A DNA stretch of 64,000 nt from Zygnema cylindricum (GCA_037447655.1 JBBHKE010002555.1:250001-314000), one strand, 5' to 3'. Shown: positions 31,331 through 43,728, counted from the first letter of the stretch. The notes: a model not told the origin generated them from the letters alone. Numbers and translations: made by a program.

Positions 31331-32896
31331 GGGTGAAGTTCCATCAGACGTTTTTGTAATCGTACGGCCAACTCTACAGATCGGGTTGATTGAGGGTAAC
31401 ATTCCATTAGACGAAAAGTGGGGTTTGTACTGGACGCCGTAGGTTTTCGTACAGCGCCGTACATAGCCGTACCATATTTATTTTTTTGCAAGACGAAACA
31501 TCGTTACTGGAAAGCTGTCGAAAGGCTCCAATGATGTAGGCGTAATTCATGACCGTTGGATGTTTCACTTTTTGAGATCCGCGAAGCAATCGCGCACTTC
31601 ATCCAGTGGGCCCCAACTCTCCTCGCGAGGAGAGTTGGGTGCGCGGTTGCTTCGATGATTACCATTGGTACACGTGAAAAAGAAAAAAAATATCTACTTG
31701 CTTCGATGATTACCATTCGTACACGTGAAAAAGCAAAAAAATATCTACTTTGAACAAGCGATCACAGGCGTACACGTCGTACATGCCCATGTGCCTCCTG
31801 CCACGCTAGATGCAGGTCAGCCAAAAATATCGTCGCACGCACCGTCTGACATCCACCGACATTCAAAGTTTGTTGCGACCGTCAAATTTTGCCGCTTCTT
31901 TTTGCCATTCCGTTTTGAAATTTTGATTTCCATTTTCAAAATCAAAATCTGGCCGCAAACTTGACGTACGAATCATTAACTACCTCCGGTCGTACATATA
32001 TTTCGATCTGACTTTCCGTTTAGAGATTTTTTTAAGATTTTCAGAATCTGGACTCTAGCCTATGTGGCGCCAATCATAATTGAGGAAGGTTCGTTACTGG
32101 CCCGACAAAATGGAGCGGACTTCCAGTAAACATTGTTAGTAGACTTGTCCGTACATTTACTAGGACCGCCTAATGGAATGTTACCATGAGTCGATGTTCC
32201 ATTACGTAGAGTTTGTAAGCCAAGTGTTCTAAATTGAATGGCGCCACGCAAGCTACGATCCAATAGTGAATATCTTTCAGATTTTTAGCACCGACAAACT
32301 TAACTTGAAATCTTCACTTGAATACCATATACATGCGTAATGACGTCGTCATACGACATAACTTTTGTTCTTTTTGCAAACGCCAGTCTGTACGCCAGCT
32401 CATTTTTTAGGGTTAGTGTTTTCGAACATAACGAATGTCCTTTGAGAGAAATAGTGTGACGAACAAAAGTTACCGAAAATAGCATGTCGAAGGAATGTTA
32501 CGAAATTTTGTTTATATTTTCTGTTGTATTTTGGAAAACGCGTGTCATGTGGAAATCTTAAGATTTTTCGTTGGTTTTACATCATGACACGTAGCTTAAT
32601 CGTCCAACGTGTCACGATTTTTTTTTTCTGTATCTGCCAACCCACCTCCTTGAGGTGGGTTGACAGTTACAGAGAAAAATGAAGCAAACGCTGGCAGTTA
32701 CAGAGAAAAATGAAGCGAACGCCTCGCAGATGAACATTCGATGGTCATTATTACCTCCCAGACCTTCGGAGAGTATCGGCAAGATTCTCTGCAATGTTGT
32801 TTTTCGTATAAAAACAAAATAAGCGGTACCGTTTGGTACGGATAGTCGCGGACTTCTGTAAACAACCCCACTTTTTGTGTGATAGAACGTCACCCC
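31331..32896. mobile_element. PIF/Harbinger-like MITE 1, with nested copy
   Basis: Ends GGGTGAAGTTCCATCAGACG and GATAGAACGTCACCCC, flanked by TTA on both sides (31328-31330 and 32897-32899), the usual 3-bp PIF/Harbinger target. It holds another copy at 31394-32186. Without that, its length and order match 32909-33655. No transposase frame is visible. Confidence 0.8.
31394..32186. mobile_element. PIF/Harbinger-like MITE nested in MITE 1, inverted
   Basis: Ends GGGTAACATTCCATTAGACG and CCGCCTAATGGAATGTTACC, flanked by TGA on each side (31391-31393 and 32187-32189). Inside is a perfect 28-bp palindrome at 31612-31639. Orientation is opposite to its host element. Confidence 0.75.
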
Positions 32897-32908
32897 TTAC
32901 GTTATTTA

Positions 32909-33655
32909 GGGTGAAAGTTCCATTAAGACAATCTATAATTGTACGGCCAACATTACAAGATGCTTCAATTTGAACGAAGATCCATTGCGCAGAGTCTGTA
33001 ATCCACGTGTTCATAATTTAATGGTACCACGTGAGTTAAGATCGGATATTAAAAATCGTCAATGATTTTCACGCCGACCAAAAATCTTCATTTGCGTACC
33101 ATGTACGTGCGTACCAATCATCGTTCAACACAACTTATGTACTCTTTGTAGAAGCCTGGTCAGATACCACCTCATTTTTTTTAGGGTTCCTGGCTTTTCG
33201 CGTGACGAATAAGCGTTGCCATAAATAGTGATATGAATGTGCGCTAACAGAAATAGCGTGACGAAAGTGCGTTACAACATTTTATTTGTATTTTTTGTTG
33301 GATTTTTGAATGCTTCTATCGTATGCAAATTTTTTGATTTCCGTTGGTTCCCATATTGACACGTATGCTCATTATCCAATGTGTCGGGGCCCAATTTTTT
33401 CTGTAATTGGTGATGTACCTCGCAAGGTACATCACCAATTACAAAAACTTTCGAAGCGAATGCTTCGTGAAAAAATATCTAACGGTCATTCTTAACTCCC
33501 AAAATTTTGGAGAATATTGGAAAGATTCTATGTAATGTTGTTTTCCGTATAAAAACAAAATAATAAGTACGGAGTGGTACGGAGTAGTACGGAGAGGTCC
33601 GAATTTTCTGTAAACAACCTCACTTTTCGTCTAATACTATAATGGAACTTCACCC
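32909..33655. mobile_element. PIF/Harbinger-like MITE 2
   Basis: Ends GGGTGAAAGTTCCATTAAGA and ATAATGGAACTTCACCC, with TTA flanks (32906-32908 and 33656-33658). It carries a hairpin with perfect 19-bp arms, 33402-33420 and 33425-33443, loop CGCA. Confidence 0.85.
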
Positions 33656-33670
33656 TTACTCTTATAGCTA

Positions 33671-33869
33671 CACCTTGAATCGTTATTAGCGTATAGAAAT
33701 TATTAGTGTATAGAAAAAAATAGCGTCATTCATTCTAGTTTAGTGCCAGGAGACGTGGCAGATTATGGTCCACGTCCTTAAATAGTGTAATTTATTATAT
33801 TTAAGGTATCAATGTCAAAATTTTGGGGTGTCGATATAGCGTACATAAGGCTAATAACGATTCACGGTG
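33671..33869. mobile_element. TA-flanked short MITE, form C
   Basis: 199 bp, ends CACCTTGAATCGTTATTAGC and GCTAATAACGATTCACGGTG, TA flanks. Inverted relative of 43214-43411. Confidence 0.85.
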
Positions 33870-34739
33870 TAGTGTTGGGTATCGAGGGCCCCTTGTCGAT
33901 ATTCGATATATATCGAATTTCAGGTACCCGATAATCGATATATTGCTTCGACATATCGAATTTCAATTTATCACGATATATCGCCGATATATCGTATCGC
34001 CGATATATTGAAGCTTCTTAAAAAAAAAAAATTATTGTCAATTCTTAAGAAGAGAGAAGAACGGCCAAAGTGGTGGAGGATATTTTTTTTTCACGGAAGC
34101 TACTTGAATCGTGAAATGGTTAATTGAGAACCTAATTAGTGAGAATTGATTAGGCTGCGGTAAATGCTTAGAACTACGCCATTTGTTCCAACTAGTGCTA
34201 CCGAATGGTAAGATTTCTTCTTTCATAATCTAAAATTTCAGCTTGATGCTATCGGCCGGGTAGTACTAACTCTGCTACTCCAATTAATAAAATAAGAATA
34301 AAATTCTCATTTTGTACACTTCAAAAATTTATAAATAAAATAATTATACAAATTTATGCAAATGACGGTCGCAATTTTTTTTCATATCATGCTTTGACTA
34401 AATTATAGGTTCAGCTTATGTAGTTTTGGTCGTAGTACTAACTAAATAAGTAACTATGAATTAGTATTCAATATAGTACTTTTTTTAAATATTTACATTT
34501 TGCTACTTTTAAGTCAGCGAGCGAAAATCACGCCAGGCCGTTTCCAGAAAAAATGTCGTTATCGCTAAAACAACATATTAAATAAAAAAATTATTTTATA
34601 AAATACAATATATCGCGATTCATATCGCGATAATTTATATTGGTCGCGGTACGATATATCGAGAACTTTCCTCGATCGATATTCGATATATTGAATATCG
34701 AAATTATCGCGATATGAAACAACCCGATACCCAACACTA
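33870..34739. mobile_element. hAT-type MITE split by unassigned DNA
   Basis: Left half 33870-34030 (TAGTGTTGGGTATCG...) and right half 34600-34739 (...CCCGATACCCAACACTA). The 8-bp flanks do not match, and the middle (34031-34600) is AT-rich and not part of other copies. The two halves may come from different copies. Confidence 0.6.
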
Positions 34740-34927
34740 GTAATAGCGATTCGCGGTGTACTGTACCTTCTTTGTGAATACGTACTTTTCGTTCTTCCTG
34801 GAATCTATAATGCCTGCTGTCCTGTCACATGGTTTAGTGGTCGTAGTATCGCTGTTGATATTTTCAACTTTTCACACATAAAAATGAAGCCTCGGAGCCA
34901 GATAGTCGGCTCCATTTGCCTGCAAAC

Positions 34928-35136
34928 TAGTGTTGGGTATCGGGTAGTTTCATATCGCGATAATTTTGATATTCAATATATTGAATATCGATCGAGCAGA
35001 TTCCTCGATATATCATACCGGGACCAACATAAATTATCGCGATATATATCGCAAAAATTGCGTGTCCGTACAATCAGAGTACGGAAAACCGTACGGAAAG
35101 TGTACGGAAAACCGTACGAAAAATCGTACGGATAAT

Positions 35137-35168
<32 letters not shown>

Positions 35169-35378
35169 CCCACTAAGCGCTCGGGGGGGGGGGGGGGGGG
35201 GGGGGGGGGTTTAAAAAAAAAAAAAAAAAAACATTTTTGATATATCGTTGATACGATATATCGGCGATATATCGCGATAATTTGGTTTGCGATATATCGA
35301 AGCGATATATCGATTATCGGGTACCTGAAATTCGATATATATCGAATATCGGCAAAAGGTCCTCAATACCCAACACTA
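34928..35378. mobile_element. hAT-type MITE with perfect 8-bp target duplication
   Basis: TAGTGTTGGGTATCG to a CCCAACACTA end (…AATACCCAACACTA), flanked by CTGCAAAC on both sides (34920-34927 and 35379-35386). Orientation is reversed relative to 6966-7369. The core is a C-run (about 35138-35167), a short spacer (CCACTAAGCGCTC) and a G-run to about 35209. Confidence 0.92.
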
Positions 35379-35439
35379 CTGCAAACGGTCCGTCCTAGCA
35401 GGAAATTCTGATATTGGCACAATGCCTCGTGGCCGGCTA

Positions 35440-36740
35440 TCAGAGGTAGCAAATGGTCAACCGAAACCGTGACCGACCGCCCGCGCCGGATCCGGAACGG
35501 ATTCGGTTGCCAAATTTTGGGGGTCGGGCGGTTACGGTCGGTTGATTCACCTGGAAAAAAAAACGGTCGGTTACGGTCGGTCAACCAAAAAACCAAAAAA
35601 AATGAAAATTTTGTACTGTCCCTATAATCCAACATTCTTGTACTTTGTACTCTTTGGCATCGTGGAAGTACGTGACATCATGATTAGCGTCGCAAAATCT
35701 GACACGGTACTGTAGTAAGCTATTTATTTCGCAAATCAAAGGGAACGCGACAAAGCGTCGCAAATCTGACACGGTAGAACACTATTCATTTCGAAAATCT
35801 TAGGGAACGCGACAAAGCGTTGCAAATCTGACACGGTACACCGCCAATCGTTATTAGCGTTGTGTACACTAATTCCGTCCCGCTTTTTTTATTTTTTATT
35901 CTCCATTAGTGTAGTTCATTCTATTTTTTTCTTTATTCTATTTAGGGTTATTTTCAGTGCGTTGTCTCTTTAAATAGAGTTGTGTACGGTCAGTGTCAGA
36001 CCGTACATAAATGTACCTTTTAAAGTTAAAAATTACAATAAATTAGTTTTAGTAACCGCAGACGCATGAGAATGTGCGTTCTAAAAAGGAAAAAAACCAG
36101 GTCGTAAAAAATCCCGTTCCTACATATTCGTCCGACAGCCGCGTTTCGACCGTGTGAATGTACGATTTGTGTACGATTTGTCAGATTTTGTACGGAGACC
36201 TATATTAGTGTAAGCATGTTTGTGACCGACATTTATTTTTTCAAAGATCCAAATTACCATAATCAAACAATTAGAATGTATGATTTTTTCCAAAATTTTC
36301 AAATTCTTAAATAGCATACACCACTGTAATTATTATTATACGCTAATCAAACTCCCACGCTAATAACAATTGGCGGTGTAGTACAATATTCATTTCGCAA
36401 ATCTTAGGCAACGCGACAAAGCGTCGCAAATCTGACACAGTAGTCATTATTCATTTCGCAAATCTTAGGGAACGCGACAAAGGGTCGCAAATCTGACACG
36501 GTAGTAACAATATTCATTTCGCAAATCTTAGGGAACGCGACAAATCGTAAATATTGGCTTATTCCTCCGTACATTGATTAATTTTGTACTTTTTCGGTTA
36601 CGGGCGGGCACGGTTAGTCGCGAAAAATTAAGATTCGGTTAAATTTTTTTTCATAAACGACAGTCGGTTAACGGTTAACAATTTTGGAGCGTGACAAAAC
36701 TCGGTCGGGCGTCGGTAACTCAGATTTTGAAAAAAAACAA
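35440..36740. repeat. about 61-bp satellite with CGGTTACGGTCGGT-rich flanks
   Basis: Units CGCAAATCTGACACGGTAGT...TTAGGGAACGCGACAAAGCGT occur at 35691, 35758, 35820 (interrupted by the MITE 35839-36378), 36425 and 36486. GGTCGGTTACGGTCGGT-like patches lie at 35440-35590 and 36590-36720, and a weaker one at 7640-7680, so the array may be the interior of a larger repeat. Confidence 0.8.
35839..36378. mobile_element. TA-flanked MITE, form B, inserted in the satellite
   Basis: CACCGCCAATCGTTATTAGC to CTAATAACAATTGGCGGTG with TA flanks. It interrupts the third satellite unit exactly after CTGACACGGTA, so the insertion is younger than the array. Confidence 0.88.
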
Positions 36741-38148
36741 AAAGGTCGGTTTGGGATATGAAATTTTTTGACTTTTGCGACCTTTGTCGGCTCTATCCAA
36801 AAAAGGATGCTCTTCTATCCGTTGACTGGGCTCCGCGCGCGCTTTGAGCGATGGTGTTAGCCGCCTCGAGTATGGAAACATGATTTTGACGGGGTAAGGT
36901 GGCCACCCTCAAAAGTCAAAACCCTGTATCGTGAAAGTGTACATTTTTGTATGGCATTTCTTTGGTGTGTCAATCTAGTAGTTTGGAGTGCCCATATGGC
37001 AACTCACGTAAGCGAATTTGTACGTACTTTCTTTTTAATTAGGTGGACAAACTGTTATGGATTCACTAAAATCAAGGGTCCAAGTGAATTTATTGTGTAG
37101 ATTGAGGTTCGCTTGCGCTAGAATCGATTTTTTCAAACATTTTCGATTAAAAAAGTTATTTTTTGTTTGTTGTCTTTTGCAATTCTGGTGTATGACATTG
37201 TAAGAATTCATTATAAGACAAATTTTCATATAGATTTGTGGTATTTATGTAGGAGTCAACTGCAAAAGCTATAAGTTAACACTAAGTCTGTTTGTGAGTC
37301 GACGTCAAATCAAGATGGTTATCCATCAAAAACTTATTAGTATCCAAAGTTAAATCGAGATGGTTCCCAATACTTGGTTGTGGGTATCTCTACTAGATAA
37401 ATCCTACAGCATTTTTAGGATACGTTGATTGAGTTACACTATGGTGTGGGAAAAATTTACACCCAGAGAGAAGATGTTTGGGAACCTTTAAGGACAAAGA
37501 TGCATCTAAAAAAAAAAAAAAAACCTCATCAAACATAAGTTTGTGAGTCGACGTCATCATTAATCATTAGTTTGTGAGCTATCTTTTAGTTAACAAGTTA
37601 AAGGATTTAACAAACGAAGCCTGAATTAAAACGGAAAATCGTAACCAAGTGATCGTCAAGGTTTGAATCAGCTATGTGTTAGAAATGTACAACTCATGCA
37701 TAAGGCGTGGATAAACAAATGTGGGAAAAGGAGGGGGGGGGGGGGGGGGGGGGGGGGGGAGGTGATGGTGGGAAAAGAAGAGAATGTCAATAAACAAAAA
37801 CGAAACAAAATACAAAAACTAAACATAAATGTCAAATAACTATGATTGGATATGCATGTAAGTAAGTTGAGTGAGTTTGGTATTTTACATTCTCATTGTC
37901 TTTGAAATATGTTATACGTTGAAGTTTTTGTGATTTGTTTACCTTAGGACTCCCGTAGATAGGTGTAGTTGACTCATTTTTTTCATTTGAAGATCCTTTT
38001 TTGACAATCAATTAACAAGTTATCAAAGTGCTGATAGTCGTGGTGACAATGACTAACAAGTTTGTGTTTTGTAAGGAAAACATTAAGAGATTCTAAAAAA
38101 TCCTAATACTATGGTAATAAGTTGAATAACCTTTTAAGGTTTTTTGTT
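36741..38148. other. no gene seen; G-run at 37732-37759
   Basis: AT-rich DNA with two GAGTCGACGTCA words (37298, 37545) and a G homopolymer of about 27 bases. No coding signal or known repeat recognised. Confidence 0.4.
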
Positions 38149-38604
38149 ATTGTTGTGTATTGGCAGGGTTTTGCTGATAATCCATATGTTTTTTTTTTTG
38201 GCTTGCCGATAATCGATATATTGTATATATCGACACCAGTGTTATCGCCAATAAAAAATGGTTTTTTATCGCGTTAACACCTGTACCGATAACTATCGGC
38301 GATAGTTGTACAGTTCGTACCGTAAAATTATACGATATATTACGTCGTAGTGAACTGCTGTAATTTCGTTATACAGAGTACGGAACAGATTGTTATACAT
38401 GGCATGCCACACTGTATACAGTGGAAAATATAATCTAGTATATTATAAAGTACTATTATATAACGTATTATATTTTGTACACTTATAGCCATTAAAGAAT
38501 TTGTTGGTTTCGGAGCGATATATCGGGACCCCTAACCGTTAAAAAACCGATAACTATCGGTATCGATGTTATCGGTTTAAATTTCTTGCAGATACACAAC
38601 ACTA
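38149..38604. mobile_element. diverged relative of the hAT-type MITEs
   Basis: Ends TATTGTTGTGTATTGGCAGG and TTGCAGATACACAACACTA with ATCGATATAT and CGATAACTATCGG words inside. No matching 8-bp flanks. Confidence 0.5.
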
Positions 38605-39890
38605 GTTCCAAACTAGAGCTAGACAATTATATGAAAACAACTATACCAATAGATATCCAAAAACCTTAAAAAACATCATGTACAGTGTGAATGGGTACTT
38701 TAGTGAATAACATATCTTAACCTAGACGTGTTTCACAGCATGTACCTTAATAGCCCTTACGATTAACCATTGGACGACCAACCCCATAATATTTGAACAT
38801 ACGAGAATGTGTAAACAGTTCCAACCTATCCCACAAAGGCATTAAAACTACATCTCTTGAGGGTTTCTACAACTCGTCAAATGATGCTTAAGTTTAATAC
38901 TTTATCAAACCAATATTTTACCATCAGTTTTTGCCACAAGCACATGCAAATGAGAGAAGCATTAGCTCTACAACAATTTGGAAATACATGTTTATAATAA
39001 TCAAAGTGTTCAAAAAAGTTGTTGATATTGTAGCTCAAATTAGTCATTTTTGTTCCATATCGCTTCGCAAAGTAATTGTTGCTCTATATGCATAGAGGCG
39101 GTTGAGATGACATGGTATGCCCTAAACCGATTCGTTGTTTAATTCATCATAATATAATTAAACACATAATTTTGAAACAAAATTATAACTTTTATTCCTT
39201 GGGAATGTGCTCCAAAAAACTTTTATGCGCTAGTCTGCCTTATCACTAGTGAAGCCTTCCCTTAAATTTTGGAAAGGTCAAACATTGCGTTAATCGGACA
39301 TTATTTTTGAAATCACATATTGAAAAAAAGAAGCCACTAGCTCTTCAAAATGTATACAATGTTTGGATCAACCATAGAAGCAACGAATAAGGTATAAGCG
39401 TTTAAGATATTAGAAAAAAATAAATTGAAATAATAAAAAAATTCAACACCGTGTTTCAAAACCTAATTTTATTATCAAACATTATTATTTTCTGTTGCAT
39501 TTCAAACTAAAATTTTCAAACTTTCCATTCGTTTGAGAATCTCAAATATAATAATACATTCGTTTGAGAATCTCAAATATAATAATACAAAAACTATTAA
39601 AATAAATCCATGAATTCACGTTAATAACCACAGTCCTATGTTGACAGAATTTGAATAAATCAACATTCTTACATTGAGAATGAGTATTTTTTGAAACAAA
39701 TAAATTTGAAATGGTTTGATTTTTCTCTACACAAACCCTTTGAAAGAGATATAGTTTGAAAGTTTCATCTTCTCTCTGGGAAAACACTCACCTAAGGTTG
39801 AATTTAACTAAAAAAATGATATACTACAATATTTATGCAAACAAAAATATACTACAACATTTATGCAATATAAATATATAAAAATATGTT
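38605..39890. other. no gene seen
   Basis: AT-rich DNA without recognisable genes. One 28-bp tandem repeat at 39530-39588 (CATTCGTTTGAGAATCTCAA, twice). Confidence 0.4.
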
Positions 39891-39904
39891 TTTTACAAAT
39901 TAAT

Positions 39905-40510
39905 AGCATCTAACACAAATGTGTTATTTTATTGTTATGAAGAAAAAAAAATTGGCTAGCACATATCAATAAAATAATCAAATGTAATTTACATAAAAAA
40001 CCGAAATCATTACATATGTACCAAAATAACAATTATCACAATTATGTGTAAACGTATCACATAAGATAACATACATTTAAAACAATGACCTAATAAAATT
40101 AATGTTACAACGAAATTGTTATGGGTTAATCATCATGTCAACATCTTATAACTGTATAGCACTAAAGTAATAATAGAACTTAGATATGATGTAGAAATAT
40201 CTAAGCATCTAACACAAATATGTTATTTTATTGTTATGAAGAGTAACAAATTGGCTAGCACATATCAATAAAATAATCAAATGTAATTTACATAAAAACC
40301 GAAATCATTACATATGTACAAAAATAACAATTATCACAATTATGTGTAAATGTATCACATAAGATAACATACATTTAAAACAATGACCTAATAAAATTAA
40401 TGTTACAACGAAATTGTTATTAGGTTAATCATCATGTCAACATCTTATAACTGTATAGCACTAAAGCTAATAGTAGAACTTAGAAATGATGTAGAAATAT
40501 ATAAAACTGC
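39905..40510. repeat. tandem duplication of a roughly 299-bp AT-rich unit
   Basis: The unit from AGCATCTAACACAAATGTGT to GATGTAGAAATAT (39905-40203) is repeated at 40204-40502 with few differences. Confidence 0.88.
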
Positions 40511-41949
40511 AAAAAAAATTACAGCTACACTACACATTTACTTTAACCACTATTATATACATTTATAATCTAGTAAAAAAATATACAGAATAGTGTAAAT
40601 ATCAAACACAATGTTTTTACCTCAAAAAATTGTGGCTCTTCAGGTCCCGTAAATATAGTCGATGGCACTTCGTAAATATAGAAGATCACACTTAGTAAAT
40701 ATAGTACACCTTGAAGATGCGATGGTAAGGCCATCAAAATACAAAACATGATTATAACTAAAAATAGTTGATGACCATCAAAGGTAAAAAACCAACCTCT
40801 ATAAGGACAATAAATTTTAAACAACAATAAAAGCATAAAAAGGAAAGCAAGTACAACATAAAAAAAGAAAACAAAAAAACTGTAGGAACACTAAAAACTA
40901 GCTTACACCCTTGAGCTTACTAATATGCCACAATGAAGGTAAAAAATACGAATATCGTTTATATGCACCGGGTGGCGCGAGGGTAAGTATTCCAATCCTC
41001 GATCATTATCCACCACCTTGCTTGTGAGATTATGGTCGAAGCTTAAGAACACTAACAGGCAGCAAAGACACGTTGGCGGTAGGAAGCCAACGTGGGAGTT
41101 CGAGAACGGATGTCAGATCCTCTAACTACAAAGATTGATGAGTGCAGATTTTAAAGTTATCGCAGGAAGAGTCTAAGGTCCCACAGATCCCCATCGCAAA
41201 AATGGTACGAGAGTGTCAACTAGGTCTTTGTGCGCATAGTCGCGCTCTTTAGAGGCCGCTACATCTCGAGCCGTAACACTACTATGCAATGATACATGAG
41301 ATGAAACATGGGATCTTATAGGGCCTCTGAGAATTACTTCACCCAAACTTCTCAATTGCTCTATGTAAAAACAAAAGATCCACACCAAAGCCACGTGTAC
41401 TCTTAGAGTGAGAACGCGATGGAAGTACATGCGACACTTCGCGTTTGACTGTGTATCTTGCTTCACAACCCACGGCAGCGTTGACATCTCGTGCCATGTC
41501 GTGTGTTGTTGACCTTTCCCCACCGTGTGAGCAACAAATAAAATGGACCCCTTGCTCGTTTTTAAGTTGACCATAAATGCAATAAGCCTTGCCTCGAAGC
41601 GAACGGTGCAACGAGCCAAGCCGTAGCGAAGCGCACGAGAAAATTGAGCATAAGAAAAACATAGTGGGGCAAAAAACGGTATAGCAACAAACCAAACACC
41701 AATCCCACGCCTCGAACAAGATGAGAGTCGGCCAAGCACTTCAACCATAGGGAGCGCCTCAAGTAGGCTTCAAAATTTGACGTGGGCTACCTCATAGGCG
41801 ATATGTTGTTGCACCTTAGAGTGACTTCCGTTGATGAGGGGAGAGAACGCGGGAACTTCGTTTAATCTTGAAAAGACAATTAGTTTAGGGAAGAGTGTTG
41901 TTATTCGTTGGCGCTGTTTTGGGTTTAATAGCCAACAACATGTTAACGT
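40511..41949. other. unassigned; 191-codon minus frame at 41173-41748
   Basis: The frame is the longest unexplained one in the window, with a fairly balanced composition, but no domain or splice structure could be recognised. The region is GC-richer than its surroundings. Possible relic of a gene or element. Confidence 0.3.
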
Positions 41950-42254
41950 CATAGTTCAAAAGTAGGTGAAAGTAGGCCCATACAATATGTCTATTGTACG
42001 CAAAACATACAATATGACCTTAAGACCCATATTGTATTCGGACCTGTTCGGACCAATTAAAACATTCAGACCAAAAATTGGACCAATTAAAACATTCGGA
42101 CAAAAAAAAAAAATACACCGTCACATTTGGACGATAGGACAATCGGTGATCAAAGTAGCGATCTAAGAAGATCACATGAAAAAGCCCATATTACAACTCA
42201 CGATAAAGGCGCCGACCAAAGGCCTACCATAAAAACGCCTACTTTTGAACTATG
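41950..42254. mobile_element. 305-bp MITE with CATAGTTCAAAAGTAGG ends
   Basis: Inverted ends CATAGTTCAAAAGTAGG and CCTACTTTTGAACTATG. Flanks GTTAACGT (41942-41949) and GTTAATGT (42255-42262) match at 7 of 8, as for an 8-bp hAT-type target duplication. It lies at the edge of the dispersed repeat 42263-42560. Confidence 0.75.
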
Positions 42255-42262
42255 GTTAATGT

Positions 42263-42560
42263 TAATTAACATACATAACACTTGTTTTGCTACAAATTCC
42301 CATAATGTAGCCGCTAAAGTCCGTGTTCACATAGTCGACATCCGAATAGGACAAGTTCGCGCGATTTCCTGCTAGTCTTTACTTCTATGAATCCAAAATT
42401 TCAGTGCGCTTTCCGCGTGTCGACGTCACTCACTTTCCATATCGACACCGTTATCTGGACACTTTTTATATACTTTGTACGAAAAAGCGAGCAATTAAAG
42501 TACGGAATAATATCAATTCCTCCTGAACTAGTGTAGGTGACACTAATTAAACCGGACCTA
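42263..42560. repeat. dispersed repeat shared with 7830-8110
   Basis: Same order of blocks as the copy near 8 kb; diverged. Confidence 0.6.
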
Positions 42561-42565
42561 TACTA

Positions 42566-43083
42566 CACCGCGAATCGTTATTAGTGTCAACGTTTAAATA
42601 ATGTTTAAGAAAATTTACCGTACTTGACGCTTATTAAGAATTTGATATAAAAAAAAAGGTGTATTCTAATTTCGGCGTTAATGCTAATTTGGGAACACAA
42701 AATGGAATATGTCGACGCATTATATATTAATATATGTATCCGATAAATATTAGAAATCGATGTCGTCATCAATCTAAAATATCTTACACAATTTATTTAC
42801 TGTCCTAATCCCATTTTTTTAGCGCATGTTTTTATGCGTGCGCGTCTGATTTAATTATTTTTTTTGTAAATTTTCACTTGAAAAGGTATATTTATGTACG
42901 GTTTGACATCCACCGTACACCACACTATTTAAATTTTATTGTACTTTCAGTCTTTACGCAATTTTGTTGGGTACCTTAATTAACGTCAAGGAAAAATTAA
43001 AATCATGTATCCTATCTGAAAAAAAAAATCAAAATTTTAAGAACCCAAACTAGTGACTTTGACACTAATAACGATGCACGGTG
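42566..43083. mobile_element. TA-flanked MITE, form A
   Basis: CACCGCGAATCGTTATTAGT to ACTAATAACGATGCACGGTG, TA flanks; shares GGTGTATTCTAATTTCGGCG with the copy at 15405-15949. Confidence 0.82.
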
Positions 43084-43090
43084 TACATTA

Positions 43091-43728
43091 CATCGCCAAT
43101 CGCTAGTAGAGTAAATAAAGCTAATACGGTGCCCTTTTTAAAATATTTTAAACCTGAAATACAATCCATAATTCTATTTTTTCCTTTACGCCTTTCAGGG
43201 TCTTTTTTAATTACACCGTGAATCGTTATTAGCCTTATGTACGCTATATCGGCACCCCAAAATTTTGACATTGATACCTTAAATATAATAAATTACACTA
43301 TTTAAGGACGTGGACTATATTTGCCACGTCTCCTAGCACTAAATTAGAATGAATGACGCTAATTTTTTCTTTACACTAATAATTTCTATACGCTAATAAC
43401 GATTCAAGGTGTAGCGTTAACAACGGATGTACACTGCGAGGTTTATAGTGTGATGTACGGATAGGGTTTTTCCGTACCATAATGTACTTTTTGACATTCA
43501 AATGGACAAAAAGTCATTTAATGCAATTGCGCACGCATGTGAGTGTGGACTGAAAAAAGAGAACGCAAACTCGAATATTCAGATTTTGGCGTAGGAATTG
43601 TCAGATTTTGTACGGGTACATATATTGATGTAGACATCGATACGACGGGTATTTAGAATTCGAAAAAGCCCAAATTAGATTTAGTGATTAATTAGTATAT
43701 ATGTTTTTTTGATTTTTTTTTTCCAAAG
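43091..43728. mobile_element. TA-flanked MITE form D, left part
   Basis: CATCGCCAATCGCTAGTAGA start after TA; interrupted by a form C copy at 43214-43411, then continues to the copia LTR at 43729. Its right part is 58532-58702. Inverted relative of 30904-31330. Confidence 0.75.
43214..43411. mobile_element. TA-flanked short MITE, form C
   Basis: CACCGTGAATCGTTATTAGC to CGCTAATAACGATTCAAGGTG, TA flanks; inverted copy of 33671-33869. Confidence 0.85.

Noticed and set aside
41173-41748. 191-codon minus-strand frame as a gene
   Set aside because: No motif, no splice context and no related frame; length alone is not enough.
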